A stretch of 64,000 bases of DNA from Sphingobium estronivorans (GCF_008692605.1 NZ_LFCT01000023.1:1-64000); one strand, 5' to 3'. Shown: positions 35,403-44,434, counted from the first letter of the stretch. Numbers and translations are program-made. The notes: generated by a model from the sequence alone, not told the origin.

Positions 35403-36964
35403 AATTCGAAGGCCGCTTCCGTATCCCAGCGCCGCGCCAGGACGTGTTCGCACGACTGAACGATCCGCATTTTTTTGTCGCCTGCCTGGAAGGGGTGAGC
35501 GACCTTCAGGAAATTGACGAGGATCACTATACCGCGAAGCTGGAGACGCGGATCGCTTATATTAAGTTCCGCTTCGACGTTGAGGTGGCCCTGCTGGAAA
35601 GGATTGCGCCAAGTCGCGTGGTCGCGCAGCTTGAGGGCACGCCGCTGGGCACGGTGGGCCGGCTGACCTCGACAGCGGTGGCGGACCTGGTCGATGCGGA
35701 GGACGGCCGCGAGACGGACATCGTTTACGAGATGGAAGTCGCGATGACCGGCAAGCTGGGCAGCCTGGGCCAGCCGGTGATGAAGTCCAAGGCACGCGAG
35801 ATGGAGCAGGGCTTCGTGCGCAAGGCGAGCGCAGCCTTCGTGGGCGATGGGACTTCGCCGAGCGCCCAGACCGCCGCAGTGGTCGCGCCCGCAGCGCGTC
35901 AGGATGGCGGGAGGGTTCGGCAAGGCGCGCTGCGCCTGTGGGCTGCGCGGGTCGCCAGGACTATCGCGGCCAAGCTTAACCCAGAGCCGGATGCGGCGCA
36001 GCGCGTGCCTGGCGAAGGGGCCTTAGCTGCGTCAGGAGACGCGCAACAGGCTTTGGCGACCGGGTCCGTGCATCGGGGCGGTGCCGCGACCACGTCCTTG
36101 TCCTTCGATCTCGTCCGGCCCGGATCGGTGGCCGAAGCTGTTCGAATGCTGAGCATCGACGATCAGAGCGTTCGACCTTTTTCCGGCGGCACGGCGCTGA
36201 TGCTCATGATGAAAAGCGGGGTCTACAAACCCAGCCGGCTCGTGGACCTGTCGGCTCTGGAAGGAGAGTTGGGCCACATCAGTCGGGATTCGTCCGGAGC
36301 GCTCAGGATCGGCGGTCTGGTTCGCCTGGCCGAACTGGGCGAGAATGCGGATATAGGCGAAATTGCGCCCGTCATCACGCGGATCATCCCGCGCCTGTCC
36401 AACGTGCGCGTGCGCAACGCGGCCCGCGTCGGTGGTTGCCTGGCGCATGGCGATCCCCACATGGACCTGCCGCCGATCCTCGCGAGCCTTCGGGCGGAAG
36501 CGGAGATCGTCGGTCCCGCCGGCACGCGGCGGACGCCCATCGATCAGCTTTACGTCGGTTACTACCAGACGCAGTTGGCCCAGGGCGAGATCATCGTCCA
36601 GATCCACGTGCCTCCGCAGGATCGCTGGGCAAGCACCTACCGCAAGATGACCGTGCGAACCTATGACGACTGGCCCGCGCTCGGCGTCGCCGTTTCGCTG
36701 CAACTGGAAGACGGAGTGGTTCGTGACAGCCGCATCGTAGTGTCGGCGGCGACCGAGAAGGTCACTCGCCTGACGGACGTCGAGGCGCTGATTCAGGGCA
36801 AGCGATTATCCGCTGACCTTTGCCAGGAGGCCGGAGAACTGGCCGCCCGGTCCGTCGACACGGTCAGCGATGTCCAGGGGACAGCAGCGTACAAGAAGGT
36901 GCTGGTCGAGGTCGAGCTGTCCCGCGCGCTTGAAACATTCCTCCAAGAGGAAGTCGCCGCATGA
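35399..36964 (+). CDS. CoxG-CoxM fusion: SRPBCC domain plus FAD subunit of molybdenum hydroxylase
   Basis: The 521-residue protein starts at GTG 35399, overlapping the previous stop. Residues 1-140 are a CoxG-like SRPBCC domain (KFEGRFRIPAPRQDVFARLN, VAQLEGTPLGTVGRLTSTAV, GQPVMKSKAREMEQGFV). A 90-residue low-complexity linker follows. Residues about 235-521 are the FAD-binding medium subunit of xanthine-dehydrogenase-family enzymes (RPFSGGTALMLMMKSG, then RLSNVRVRNAARVGGCLAHG and PHMDLPP). The two are usually separate genes. CoxG helps membrane recruitment or maturation of CO dehydrogenase, and the FAD subunit passes electrons out of the enzyme. Confidence 0.85.
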   Translation: MKFEGRFRIPAPRQDVFARLNDPHFFVACLEGVSDLQEIDEDHYTAKLETRIAYIKFRFDVEVALLERIAPSRVVAQLEGTPLGTVGRLTSTAVADLVDAEDGRETDIVYEMEVAMTGKLGSLGQPVMKSKAREMEQGFVRKASAAFVGDGTSPSAQTAAVVAPAARQDGGRVRQGALRLWAARVARTIAAKLNPEPDAAQRVPGEGALAASGDAQQALATGSVHRGGAATTSLSFDLVRPGSVAEAVRMLSIDDQSVRPFSGGTALMLMMKSGVYKPSRLVDLSALEGELGHISRDSSGALRIGGLVRLAELGENADIGEIAPVITRIIPRLSNVRVRNAARVGGCLAHGDPHMDLPPILASLRAEAEIVGPAGTRRTPIDQLYVGYYQTQLAQGEIIVQIHVPPQDRWASTYRKMTVRTYDDWPALGVAVSLQLEDGVVRDSRIVVSAATEKVTRLTDVEALIQGKRLSADLCQEAGELAARSVDTVSDVQGTAAYKKVLVEVELSRALETFLQEEVAA

Positions 36965-39267
36965 ACAAGATGGATTTCATAAAGGGTCAGGACGCGGGCT
37001 CGGCCCAGCAGGTGGGCGCCTCGCCGCCGCGGCTTGAGGCCCGGCGCAAGGTGACGGGCCGGGCGGCCTATGTCCACAACGCATCCGCGCCGCGGATGCT
37101 GCATGCCAAGGTTTTTCGCAGCACCGTCGCGCATGGACGGATCCGGTCAGTCGACGTATCCGAGGCGTTGGCGCTGCCGGGGGTGCATTGGGTGCTGACC
37201 GGCGAAGACATCCGCCAGATCGTGCCCAATCCCTATTATGGGCCTGCCTTCCACGACCAGCCCGTGCTGGCGCTGGACAAGGTGCGCTATGTCGGCGAGC
37301 CGGTGGCCGTTGTGCTGGCCGACGACCCTTATGTCGCGGCGGATGCAGTCAACCTGATCATCGCCGACTATGACCTGCTCGATTCCGTCGATGACGAGAT
37401 CGAGGCCATGACGTCGAAGGCGGTCGTGCATGAAGAATTGAAGCCGGCAGGGACTTTCCCCGACCTCAAGCATCTGCACGGCAAGCGCAATACCAACATC
37501 GCGCTGGACTATCATCTGCGGCGGGGCGACGTCGCATCGGCGTTCGCCAGCGCCCACCGGGTGTTCGAAAATGAGTTCCGCACGCAGGCCACCATGCACG
37601 TGCCGCTGGAACCGATGGTGTCCATGGCGGTGCCGGACGATGATCGCCTGATCATCCATACCGCCTCGCAAAGCCCCTCTTTTGTCCGGCTGGAAATCGC
37701 GCGTCTGCTGGGCTGGCCGGAAAACCGGGTGCAAGTGAAGGTGCCCCATCTTGGCGGGGGGTTCGGTGCGAAGCTCTACATCAAGCTGGAAGCACTGGTC
37801 GCCTGCGCGGCGTTGATCGCTCGCGCGCCGGTCAAGCTGTCGCTGACGATGGAAGAGCAATTCTACACCATCACCAAGCATCCCACGACCTTCCGCATCA
37901 AGACGGCGGTGGACGCCGAAGGACGGATCACCGCGCGCAAGTGCGAGATTTTCTGGAATGGCGGCGCTTATGCCGACATCGGCCCGCGCGTGACGCAGAA
38001 GTCAGGCTTCACCGCGCCGGGCCCCTACGACATAGAGAATGTCGAGGTGTCCTCCTACGCGCTCTATACGAACCGGCCGCCGGCGGGAGCCTTGCGCGGC
38101 TTTGGCATCCCCCAGCTCGTCTGGGCGTATGAAAGCCAGGCGGACATCATGGCCCGCGCGCTGGGCCAGGACCCGCTCGAATTCCGCCGCCACAATCTGC
38201 TGCGCGACGGGCGGCCGCAGGCGACCGGAACGATCATGCAGGACAGCGCGATCCACGAAGCGCTGGAACTGGTCGCGGAACGGCTCGGCTGGAACGAACC
38301 TTTTGATCGCGGTTCCGGCGATATAAGGCGCGGGCGCGGCATCGCGGTTGGGTTCAAGGCGTCTATTTCGCCCACCACGTCGGTAGCGATGGTTACGATC
38401 GCCGCCGATGGCAGCGTGTCGCTATCCATTTCGACAGTGGACATGGGGCAGGGTTCGGACACGGCGATGGCGCAGATCGTCGCGCAAGTGCTGGGTATCC
38501 GGACCGAGCAGGTCAATGTCGTCCATCCCGACACGGATGCGACCCCTTATGACATGGCGACCCTGGGTTCGCGATCAACTTATCACACCGGCAACGCCGT
38601 CAAGCTGGCGGCGGAGGACGCCCGTACCAAGCTGTGGGCGATGGCGCGCGACGCGGGCATAGACACAGAGAGCGGCTTCTCCTGGCCCAGCGTGTTCAAG
38701 GCCCACTATGGGATGCAGGCCGGGACGATCATCGGAACGGGCACCTTCATTCCCGACTACGCGCCCGCGGATGAAAACGGACAATCGCCTCTCGTCACCC
38801 CTTATTGGATGATCGGGGCGACTGCGGTCGAAGTGGAAGTCGATGTCCGCACGGGTCATCTGAATATTGTCCGCATGATCAATGCGGTGGATTGTGGAAA
38901 GCCGCTCAACCCCCGGATCGTGGAGACGCAGATTTCGGGCGCGGCGACGATGCAGTTGGGCTTCACCCTGTCGGAAGAGATGAATTTCGAGGCGGGGCAG
39001 GTCACCAACGCGTCCTTCGCCGACTACAAGATCATGGGTATCCATGACATCCCCGGCATCATGGAAAACCATATCATCGAGGCCGAACAGAGCAAGGCAC
39101 CCTTCGGCGCGAAGGGCGTCGGGGAAAGCTCGACCTTCGGCATTTCGCCCTCTATCGCCAATGCGATCGAGGACGCGGTAGGGGTGCGGCTTTACGAATT
39201 GCCGCTGACCCCGGAAAAAGTGTTGCGCGCCATCCGCAGCGCTGGCGGCAATCCCCTTGAGGACTGA
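36961..39267 (+). CDS. xanthine-dehydrogenase-family large subunit (Mo-cofactor)
   Basis: The 768-residue protein follows the FAD subunit with an ATGA overlap. N-terminal: RLEARRKVTGRAAYVHNASA and DKVRYVGEPVAVVLADD. The molybdopterin-binding segments include HLGGGFGAKLYIKLEALVAC, RPPAGALRGFGIPQLVWAYE and VDMGQGSDTAMAQIVAQVLG. The C-terminal active-site Glu is in APFGAKGVGESSTFGISPS. The CoxL-specific active-site loop with Cys (AYRCSF-type) reads GALRGFGIP here, so it is not a CO dehydrogenase but a hydroxylase of the broader family. It inserts water-derived oxygen into an aromatic, N-heterocyclic or aldehyde carbon. Confidence 0.9.
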   Translation: MNKMDFIKGQDAGSAQQVGASPPRLEARRKVTGRAAYVHNASAPRMLHAKVFRSTVAHGRIRSVDVSEALALPGVHWVLTGEDIRQIVPNPYYGPAFHDQPVLALDKVRYVGEPVAVVLADDPYVAADAVNLIIADYDLLDSVDDEIEAMTSKAVVHEELKPAGTFPDLKHLHGKRNTNIALDYHLRRGDVASAFASAHRVFENEFRTQATMHVPLEPMVSMAVPDDDRLIIHTASQSPSFVRLEIARLLGWPENRVQVKVPHLGGGFGAKLYIKLEALVACAALIARAPVKLSLTMEEQFYTITKHPTTFRIKTAVDAEGRITARKCEIFWNGGAYADIGPRVTQKSGFTAPGPYDIENVEVSSYALYTNRPPAGALRGFGIPQLVWAYESQADIMARALGQDPLEFRRHNLLRDGRPQATGTIMQDSAIHEALELVAERLGWNEPFDRGSGDIRRGRGIAVGFKASISPTTSVAMVTIAADGSVSLSISTVDMGQGSDTAMAQIVAQVLGIRTEQVNVVHPDTDATPYDMATLGSRSTYHTGNAVKLAAEDARTKLWAMARDAGIDTESGFSWPSVFKAHYGMQAGTIIGTGTFIPDYAPADENGQSPLVTPYWMIGATAVEVEVDVRTGHLNIVRMINAVDCGKPLNPRIVETQISGAATMQLGFTLSEEMNFEAGQVTNASFADYKIMGIHDIPGIMENHIIEAEQSKAPFGAKGVGESSTFGISPSIANAIEDAVGVRLYELPLTPEKVLRAIRSAGGNPLED

Positions 39268-39271
39268 CATC

Positions 39272-39748
39272 ATGAGTAAGGATATTGCATTCACTCTGAA
39301 CTCGCGGCCCGTGCGCGTGACGGTCGGTTCGCACGAGAATGCCGTTGACGTTCTTCGTCGGTTCGACCTGTTCGGCGCGAGGGAGAGCTGCGGTCAGGGC
39401 TTGTGCGGATGCTGCACCGTCCGCGTGGACGGCAAGCCGCTGTCAGGGTGCCTGACGCTTGGCCTCAAGCTGGAAGGCGCGATGGTCGAAACGGTGGAGT
39501 CTTTGGACGCCGGCGGTGAGCTCGATCCCGTGCAGCAGGCCTTTATCGATCAGGGCGCGTTCCAGTGCGGCTTCTGCACCCCGGGCTTCGTCATGATGAC
39601 CAAACAGTTGCTGCGGGAAAAGCCTCAGCCTGACGATGAGGAGATCCGCAGCTATCTGTCGGGTAACCTTTGCCGCTGCGCCGCCTATCCGGAAATCGTC
39701 AAGGCGGTGAAGGATGCAGCGGCCAGAATGGCCGCGGCCGCCGCTTGA
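39272..39748 (+). CDS. 2Fe-2S small subunit of molybdenum hydroxylase
   Basis: The 158-residue CoxS-type iron-sulfur subunit has a plant-ferredoxin cluster motif ESCGQGLCGCCTVRVDG and the second, C-terminal cluster motif FQCGFCTPGFVMMTK with LCRCAAYPEIVKAV. The ATG at 39272 is preferred over one five codons upstream because GAGG lies 9 bases before it. With the two preceding genes it completes a three-subunit Mo-Fe/S-FAD hydroxylase. Confidence 0.92.
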   Translation: MSKDIAFTLNSRPVRVTVGSHENAVDVLRRFDLFGARESCGQGLCGCCTVRVDGKPLSGCLTLGLKLEGAMVETVESLDAGGELDPVQQAFIDQGAFQCGFCTPGFVMMTKQLLREKPQPDDEEIRSYLSGNLCRCAAYPEIVKAVKDAAARMAAAAA

Positions 39749-39779
39749 TCAGATATAGCCCACCCGTCTGGAAGTAGAG

Positions 39780-41000
39780 ATGAACGGTTCCCTTTCCCAT
39801 ATTCGCGTCCTGGACCTGTCCCGCATTCTGGCGGGACCGTGGAGCGCGCAGCTTCTTGGCGACCTTGGCGCGGAGGTGATCAAGGTGGAGCGGCCGGGGG
39901 CCGGGGACGACACGCGCGGATGGGGGCCGCCATTTCTGGAGACGCAGGATGGCGGGGCGGGCGACGCCGCCTATTTCCTGTGCGCCAACCGCAACAAGGG
40001 TTCGGTGACGATCGATTTCACCCGTCCGGAAGGGCAGGAGCTGGTCAAGGAACTGGCGCGGCATTGCGACGTGGTGATCGAGAATTTCAAGGTCGGGGGC
40101 CTGAAGAAATACGGCCTCGACTATGAATCGCTCAAGGCGATCAATCCCCGGCTGATCTATTGTTCGATTACGGGTTTTGGCCAAACCGGCCCGTATGCGC
40201 CGCGCGCGGGCTATGATTTCCTCATCCAGGCCATGGGTGGGTTGATGAGTATCACCGGCCGGAAAGAAGGGGAAGAAGGCGCGGGGCCGCAAAAGGTGGG
40301 CGTGGCGCTGACGGACATATTGACGGGGCTTTACGGTACGGTCGGCATCCTGGCGGCGCTTGCCGACCGCGAACGGACGGGCGAAGGGCAGCATATCGAC
40401 GTCGCCTTGCTCGACGTGCATGTCGCCTGCCTCGCCAATCAGGCCATGAATTATCTGGTGGGCGGGACGGCCCCGGCCGCGATGGGCAATTCCCACCCCA
40501 ATATCGTCCCTTATCAGGACTTCCCCACCAGCGACGGCTTCATGGTCATAGCGGTCGGGAATGACGAGCAGTTCGCGCGGCTATGCGCCACATTGGGCGA
40601 CGCATCGCTGGCGCAGGACGATCGTTATCGAACCAACCGGGGCCGAGTCGAACACCGCATCGCCCTTGTGCCCCAGCTTGAAGCCCTGACCAGGCGGCGG
40701 ACGACGGCGAATTGGGTGGAGCTGTTGGAAGAGGTCGGGGTGCCGTGCGGCCCGATCAACAATCTAGAACAGGTGTTTGCAGATCCGCAAATCGTGGCGC
40801 GGGGATTGAAACTCGACCTTCCACGGGACGAGGCGGGGTCGGCGCCCAGTGTCGCCAATCCGCTGCGTTTGTCGCGAACCCCGGTCGAATACCGGTCCGC
40901 GCCGCCCACATTGGGCAACGACACGGGCAGAGTGCTGAAACAATGGCTGAGCATCCCCGACGATCGGATAGAGGATCTTCGCGAAGCGGGGATCGTGTAA
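39780..41000 (+). CDS. class III (CaiB/BaiF) CoA-transferase, second copy
   Basis: The 406-residue protein is a close match to the family: IRVLDLSRILAGPWSAQLLG, LGAEVIKVERPGAGDDTRGW, FLCANRNKGSVTIDFTRPEG and the catalytic Asp in GVALTDILTGLYGTVGILAA. YCSITGFGQTGPYAPRAGYD is typical of the formyl-CoA/succinyl-CoA-using members. It lies 31 bases after the 2Fe-2S gene and 65 before the enoyl-CoA hydratase, so it probably activates the hydroxylated acid for beta-oxidation-like steps. Confidence 0.9.
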   Translation: MNGSLSHIRVLDLSRILAGPWSAQLLGDLGAEVIKVERPGAGDDTRGWGPPFLETQDGGAGDAAYFLCANRNKGSVTIDFTRPEGQELVKELARHCDVVIENFKVGGLKKYGLDYESLKAINPRLIYCSITGFGQTGPYAPRAGYDFLIQAMGGLMSITGRKEGEEGAGPQKVGVALTDILTGLYGTVGILAALADRERTGEGQHIDVALLDVHVACLANQAMNYLVGGTAPAAMGNSHPNIVPYQDFPTSDGFMVIAVGNDEQFARLCATLGDASLAQDDRYRTNRGRVEHRIALVPQLEALTRRRTTANWVELLEEVGVPCGPINNLEQVFADPQIVARGLKLDLPRDEAGSAPSVANPLRLSRTPVEYRSAPPTLGNDTGRVLKQWLSIPDDRIEDLREAGIV

Positions 41001-41065
41001 GCTATCGATGAGATGGCCGAGGTAGAATGTCGCTGGCGAAGGCGGCAGGGAATCGAAGAGGATTT

Positions 41066-41857
41066 ATGAGCTTCATCAAGACAGAGATTGCCGACGGCGT
41101 CATGATCGTGACCATGGATTCACCCGAGACGCGCAACGCGCTTGGGTCGGACGTGCAATATGGCGCGATCGAGGATGTGTGCCGGCGTATTTCAGCGGAC
41201 CGTTCCATCCGCGCCGTCGTGTGGACAGGGGCGGGGCGCGCCTTTTGCGCGGGCGGCGACATCAAGCTGATGCGCGACCGCGTGCTGGACCCTGGCCTGG
41301 AGCCGATCGAGGACCGCTATCACTATAAGGAAGGCATCCACCGGATCCCGCTCGCGCTTTACAATCTGGAGGTCCCGGTCATCGCGGCGGTCAATGGGCC
41401 GGCGATCGGGGCGGGGCTGGACCTGGCCTGCATGTGTGACATCCGCATCGCGAGCGAGGCCGCGAAGTTCGCCGAGAGCTTCGTGACGCTGGGCATCATT
41501 CCGGGCGATGGCGGCGCATTTCTGCTGCAACGGCTGGTGGGCCCTTCGAAGGCGGCGGAGCTGACCTTCACGGGCGACGTCATCGATGCGCCGACCGCGC
41601 TCCAATGCGGGCTCGTGTCACAGGTGGTGGCTGCCGAGGAACTGCTGCCCCGTGCGGTCGACATGGCGCAGCGCATTGCAAGGAACCCACCGCACGTTCT
41701 GCGGATGGCGAAGCGCTTGCTGCGGGAAGCGCAACATTCCCGCCTGGAAACCGTGCTGGAGCTGTCGGCGTCCTTTCAGGCGCTGGCGCATGCGACGAAG
41801 GATCACAGGGACCGGATTGACGCGGCCGTGGGCCGTCTTGGCGGCAACAAGAAGTAA
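41066..41857 (+). CDS. enoyl-CoA hydratase/isomerase family (crotonase)
   Basis: The 263-residue crotonase-fold protein has the first oxyanion strand GAGRAFCAGGDIKLMRDR and the second, VIAAVNGPAIGAGLDLACMC. AESFVTLGIIPGDGGAFLLQ follows, with one catalytic acid position reading Asp in PGDGG; the other is not obvious. AGAGGA upstream supports the ATG at 41066. It could be a hydratase, a hydrolase or a retro-Claisen enzyme. The CoA-transferase before it supports a CoA-thioester substrate. Confidence 0.86.
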   Translation: MSFIKTEIADGVMIVTMDSPETRNALGSDVQYGAIEDVCRRISADRSIRAVVWTGAGRAFCAGGDIKLMRDRVLDPGLEPIEDRYHYKEGIHRIPLALYNLEVPVIAAVNGPAIGAGLDLACMCDIRIASEAAKFAESFVTLGIIPGDGGAFLLQRLVGPSKAAELTFTGDVIDAPTALQCGLVSQVVAAEELLPRAVDMAQRIARNPPHVLRMAKRLLREAQHSRLETVLELSASFQALAHATKDHRDRIDAAVGRLGGNKK

Positions 41858-41867
41858 AAAGGAAAGA

Positions 41868-42590
41868 ATGATGCGGACCGAATATGTCAAAGTGCCGATG
41901 CGCAACGGTGGGGAAATGGGCGCCTATGTCGCCTATCCCGACACCACGCCCGCCGGCTCGGTGATCGCGATCATGGAAATTTGGGGCGTCAACGACACGA
42001 TGCGCCACCATGCCAAGGAATATGCCGAAGCAGGCTATATCTGCCTGGTCCCGGACCTGTTCTGGCGGCAGGAGCAAGGCGTTGAACTGTCCGACAGGAA
42101 TCCCGCCGACGTCGAAAAGGCGTTCGACCTCTATTATGGCTTCGACTATGATCTGGGAGTCGAGGACATGGAGGATGTCGAAGCCTATTTGAGGACGCTG
42201 CCGGAATCGAACGGCAAGGTGGGGGCCGTGGGCTACTGTCTTGGCGGCAAGCTCTGCTACATGATGTGTTGCCGCACCGAAATCGACTGTGCGGTCGCCT
42301 ATTATGGCACCTATATCGAACATAATATCCGCGAGGTGGGCAATTTGCACCGCCCCTTCATGCTGCACATGGCGATGAAGGACAGGTGGGTCCAGGCGGA
42401 AGTCAACGAATTGCTGCTGCGGAAATTGTCCCCTAATCCTTTGGTAGAAATCCATCAATATCCGGGCGCTGATCATGCCTTCGCCCGGCACGGCGGCTTG
42501 ACCTACAGCAAGCCGGAAGCCGACAAGGCGCTTGACCTTTCGATCGAATTCTTCAACCGGCATCTGGCGCCCGAGCCGGCGAACGCCTGA
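41868..42590 (+). CDS. dienelactone hydrolase family protein
   Basis: The 240-residue alpha/beta hydrolase has the cysteine nucleophile typical of dienelactone hydrolases in GAVGYCLGGKLCYMM, EIWGVNDTMRHHAKEYAEAG near the N terminus and the catalytic His in YPGADHAFARHG. AAAGGAAAG lies just before ATG 41868; the next codon is also ATG. The family opens dienelactones of chlorocatechol routes but also includes broader carboxymethylenebutenolidase-like enzymes. Its presence beside an enol-lactonase-like gene suggests ring-cleavage products in the pathway. Confidence 0.85.
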   Translation: MMRTEYVKVPMRNGGEMGAYVAYPDTTPAGSVIAIMEIWGVNDTMRHHAKEYAEAGYICLVPDLFWRQEQGVELSDRNPADVEKAFDLYYGFDYDLGVEDMEDVEAYLRTLPESNGKVGAVGYCLGGKLCYMMCCRTEIDCAVAYYGTYIEHNIREVGNLHRPFMLHMAMKDRWVQAEVNELLLRKLSPNPLVEIHQYPGADHAFARHGGLTYSKPEADKALDLSIEFFNRHLAPEPANA

Positions 42591-42673
42591 CAGCCCCTCG
42601 CCGCGCGAGAATGGATGGACCTGCCACCCGGCGCGCGCGGCCCCATTTTCGAACAAGCATTTTCGAGGCCATC

Positions 42674-43918
42674 ATGACTGCGACATCCTTCGTTCCCAAC
42701 CCGCCCGTTCTTACCAGCAAGGAAAGGGATCGCCGCTGGGGCTTGCTGCGCGAGATGATGCGCAAGAATGATGTCGAATGCCTGTTGGTGCCGCCTGCTT
42801 CGCACCGCTATCCCGCCGACCAGTATTTCACCAACTCCATCCCCGGATGCACTGTGGTGTTCCCGCTCAACAGCGATCCGGTGGCTTTTCATCGGGGCGC
42901 TTCTGTGGCCGGTTCTTGGTTGCAGGCGCGCGATTGGGGAGAGGGCGACTGGATCGAGGACATGCGGTTTGGCCCGCGCGGAGCGCTGATCGTCGAAGTG
43001 CTCAAGGAAAGGGGTCTGACCAACGCGCGGATCGGCACGATCGCCGCGCTGGGCGGTCCCAATCTCGCCCCGGTCGGCTGGACGCCCCATGGCCTGTGGA
43101 CCAGCCTGACCGCCGCCCTACCCGACGCGACCTTCGTGGAGCTGTGGGACGATTTCGCCGCCATCTGGCTGACAAAGAGCGAGGAGGAGGTCGCTCTTTA
43201 TCGCTATGTGTCGGACGTATGCGAGAAAGTGTGCGAGACGATGCTGGAGATGACGCGGCCCGGCGTCGCCGAGAGCGAAATCTACGCGGCAATGATGAGC
43301 GTCTATTACCGCCATTGCGCTACCCCGGCCCATGACCTGTTCATCCATTCGGGGACCGACAATCTTAGCTGGGACGCACCGCGCTGGCTCTACCGCGCGC
43401 AGAAGCCCCGCGTGATTCAGCGGGGCGACGTGGTGATGTCCGAAGTCATGGCCGTCGTCGGCGGCGTCGAGGGGCAGGCGCAGATGTGCATCGGGGTGGG
43501 CGAGGTGGCCGAACCATTCCATCGCGCCGCAGCAGTGGCGCGGGAATCCTACGAAGCCGCAGTTGCCACTATTCGCGCCGGCGTGACCTTCGGCGAAGTG
43601 GCCGAGGCGATGCAGGAGCCTTTGCGACGGGCCGGAGCCTGGCACTTGACGCCCCATGTGCATAGCTGCACGCCCCTGACTCTGGTCAGCCCTGTTACCG
43701 AAGATCTCGATCCGAGCGTCCTTCAGGCTTTCAAGCGGGTGGATCAGTTGGGGGCAAGCGGGCTGGACGTCGTTCTCGAAGCAGGCATGTCCATCCAACT
43801 CGAGCCCAATGCCGCCTTCGGACGCCAGCAGGTGAACATCGGCGGCAATGTCCTCGTCACGCCGACCGGCTGCGAGGAGTTGAACGATCTTCCCAACCAT
43901 ATGCGCTTCGTCGAGTAA
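42674..43918 (+). CDS. M24 (creatinase/prolidase-fold) protein with altered metal ligands
   Basis: The 414-residue protein has an N-terminal creatinase-like domain (residues 1-165) and a C-terminal pita-bread domain (about 170-414). Against the five M24 metal ligands, GDVVMSEVMAVVGG has Glu for the first Asp and VEGQAQM has Gln for the second Asp. The His survives as TPHVHSC and Glu survives in SIQLEPNA, but QVNIGGNVLV lacks the last Glu. It is therefore unlikely to be a dinuclear aminopeptidase. Creatinase is a metal-free hydrolase of the same fold, so a C-N or C-O hydrolase is possible. It sits inside the catabolic cluster, 6 bases before the flavin reductase. Confidence 0.75.
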   Translation: MTATSFVPNPPVLTSKERDRRWGLLREMMRKNDVECLLVPPASHRYPADQYFTNSIPGCTVVFPLNSDPVAFHRGASVAGSWLQARDWGEGDWIEDMRFGPRGALIVEVLKERGLTNARIGTIAALGGPNLAPVGWTPHGLWTSLTAALPDATFVELWDDFAAIWLTKSEEEVALYRYVSDVCEKVCETMLEMTRPGVAESEIYAAMMSVYYRHCATPAHDLFIHSGTDNLSWDAPRWLYRAQKPRVIQRGDVVMSEVMAVVGGVEGQAQMCIGVGEVAEPFHRAAAVARESYEAAVATIRAGVTFGEVAEAMQEPLRRAGAWHLTPHVHSCTPLTLVSPVTEDLDPSVLQAFKRVDQLGASGLDVVLEAGMSIQLEPNAAFGRQQVNIGGNVLVTPTGCEELNDLPNHMRFVE

Positions 43919-43924
43919 TCAGCG

Positions 43925-44434
43925 ATGCAGCCAATGTTCGAAGCGGCCGATTTCCGCGACCCGAAGGAGTTTCGCCGGATATTGGGCCATGTCCCGACGG
44001 CGGTGAGCGTGATCACGGCCCTTTCGGAAAAGGGCGAACCGATCGGGATGGTGGTCGGCACCTTCACGTCGGTTTCGCTCGATCCGCCACTGGTGGGATT
44101 TTTTCCCGACAGGAAATCGCGAACCTGGTCGGCGATAAAAATGGCCGGGCATTTCTGCGCCAATATCCTGGCGGCGGACCAAGCCCGGCTTTGCCGCCAG
44201 ATAGCCAGCGGAGAAGGCGACAGGTTCGCCGGCGTCGAATACAGCATATCGACTCACGGTTTGCCCGTCATCGCCAACGCGCTGGCCAGCATCGAATGCC
44301 GCATCCACTCCGTCAACGACGCAGGCGATCATTATTTCGTGCTGGGAGAGGTTTTGGGAATGGAGGCTGTTCACGCCACCGATCCCCTGCTCTTCTTCTG
44401 CGGCAGATATGGCGGCTTCTCCGGCCTGGTTTGA
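43925..44434 (+). CDS. flavin reductase (HpaC/HsaB-like)
   Basis: The 169-residue protein is of the flavin-reductase-like FMN-binding type: FRRILGHVPTAVSVITALSE, PIGMVVGTFTSVSLDPPLVG and ATDPLLFFCGRYGGF at the end. It supplies reduced FMN or FAD to a two-component monooxygenase. The HsaA-like oxygenase at 33103 in the same gene cluster is the only candidate partner in the window. Confidence 0.87.
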   Translation: MQPMFEAADFRDPKEFRRILGHVPTAVSVITALSEKGEPIGMVVGTFTSVSLDPPLVGFFPDRKSRTWSAIKMAGHFCANILAADQARLCRQIASGEGDRFAGVEYSISTHGLPVIANALASIECRIHSVNDAGDHYFVLGEVLGMEAVHATDPLLFFCGRYGGFSGLV

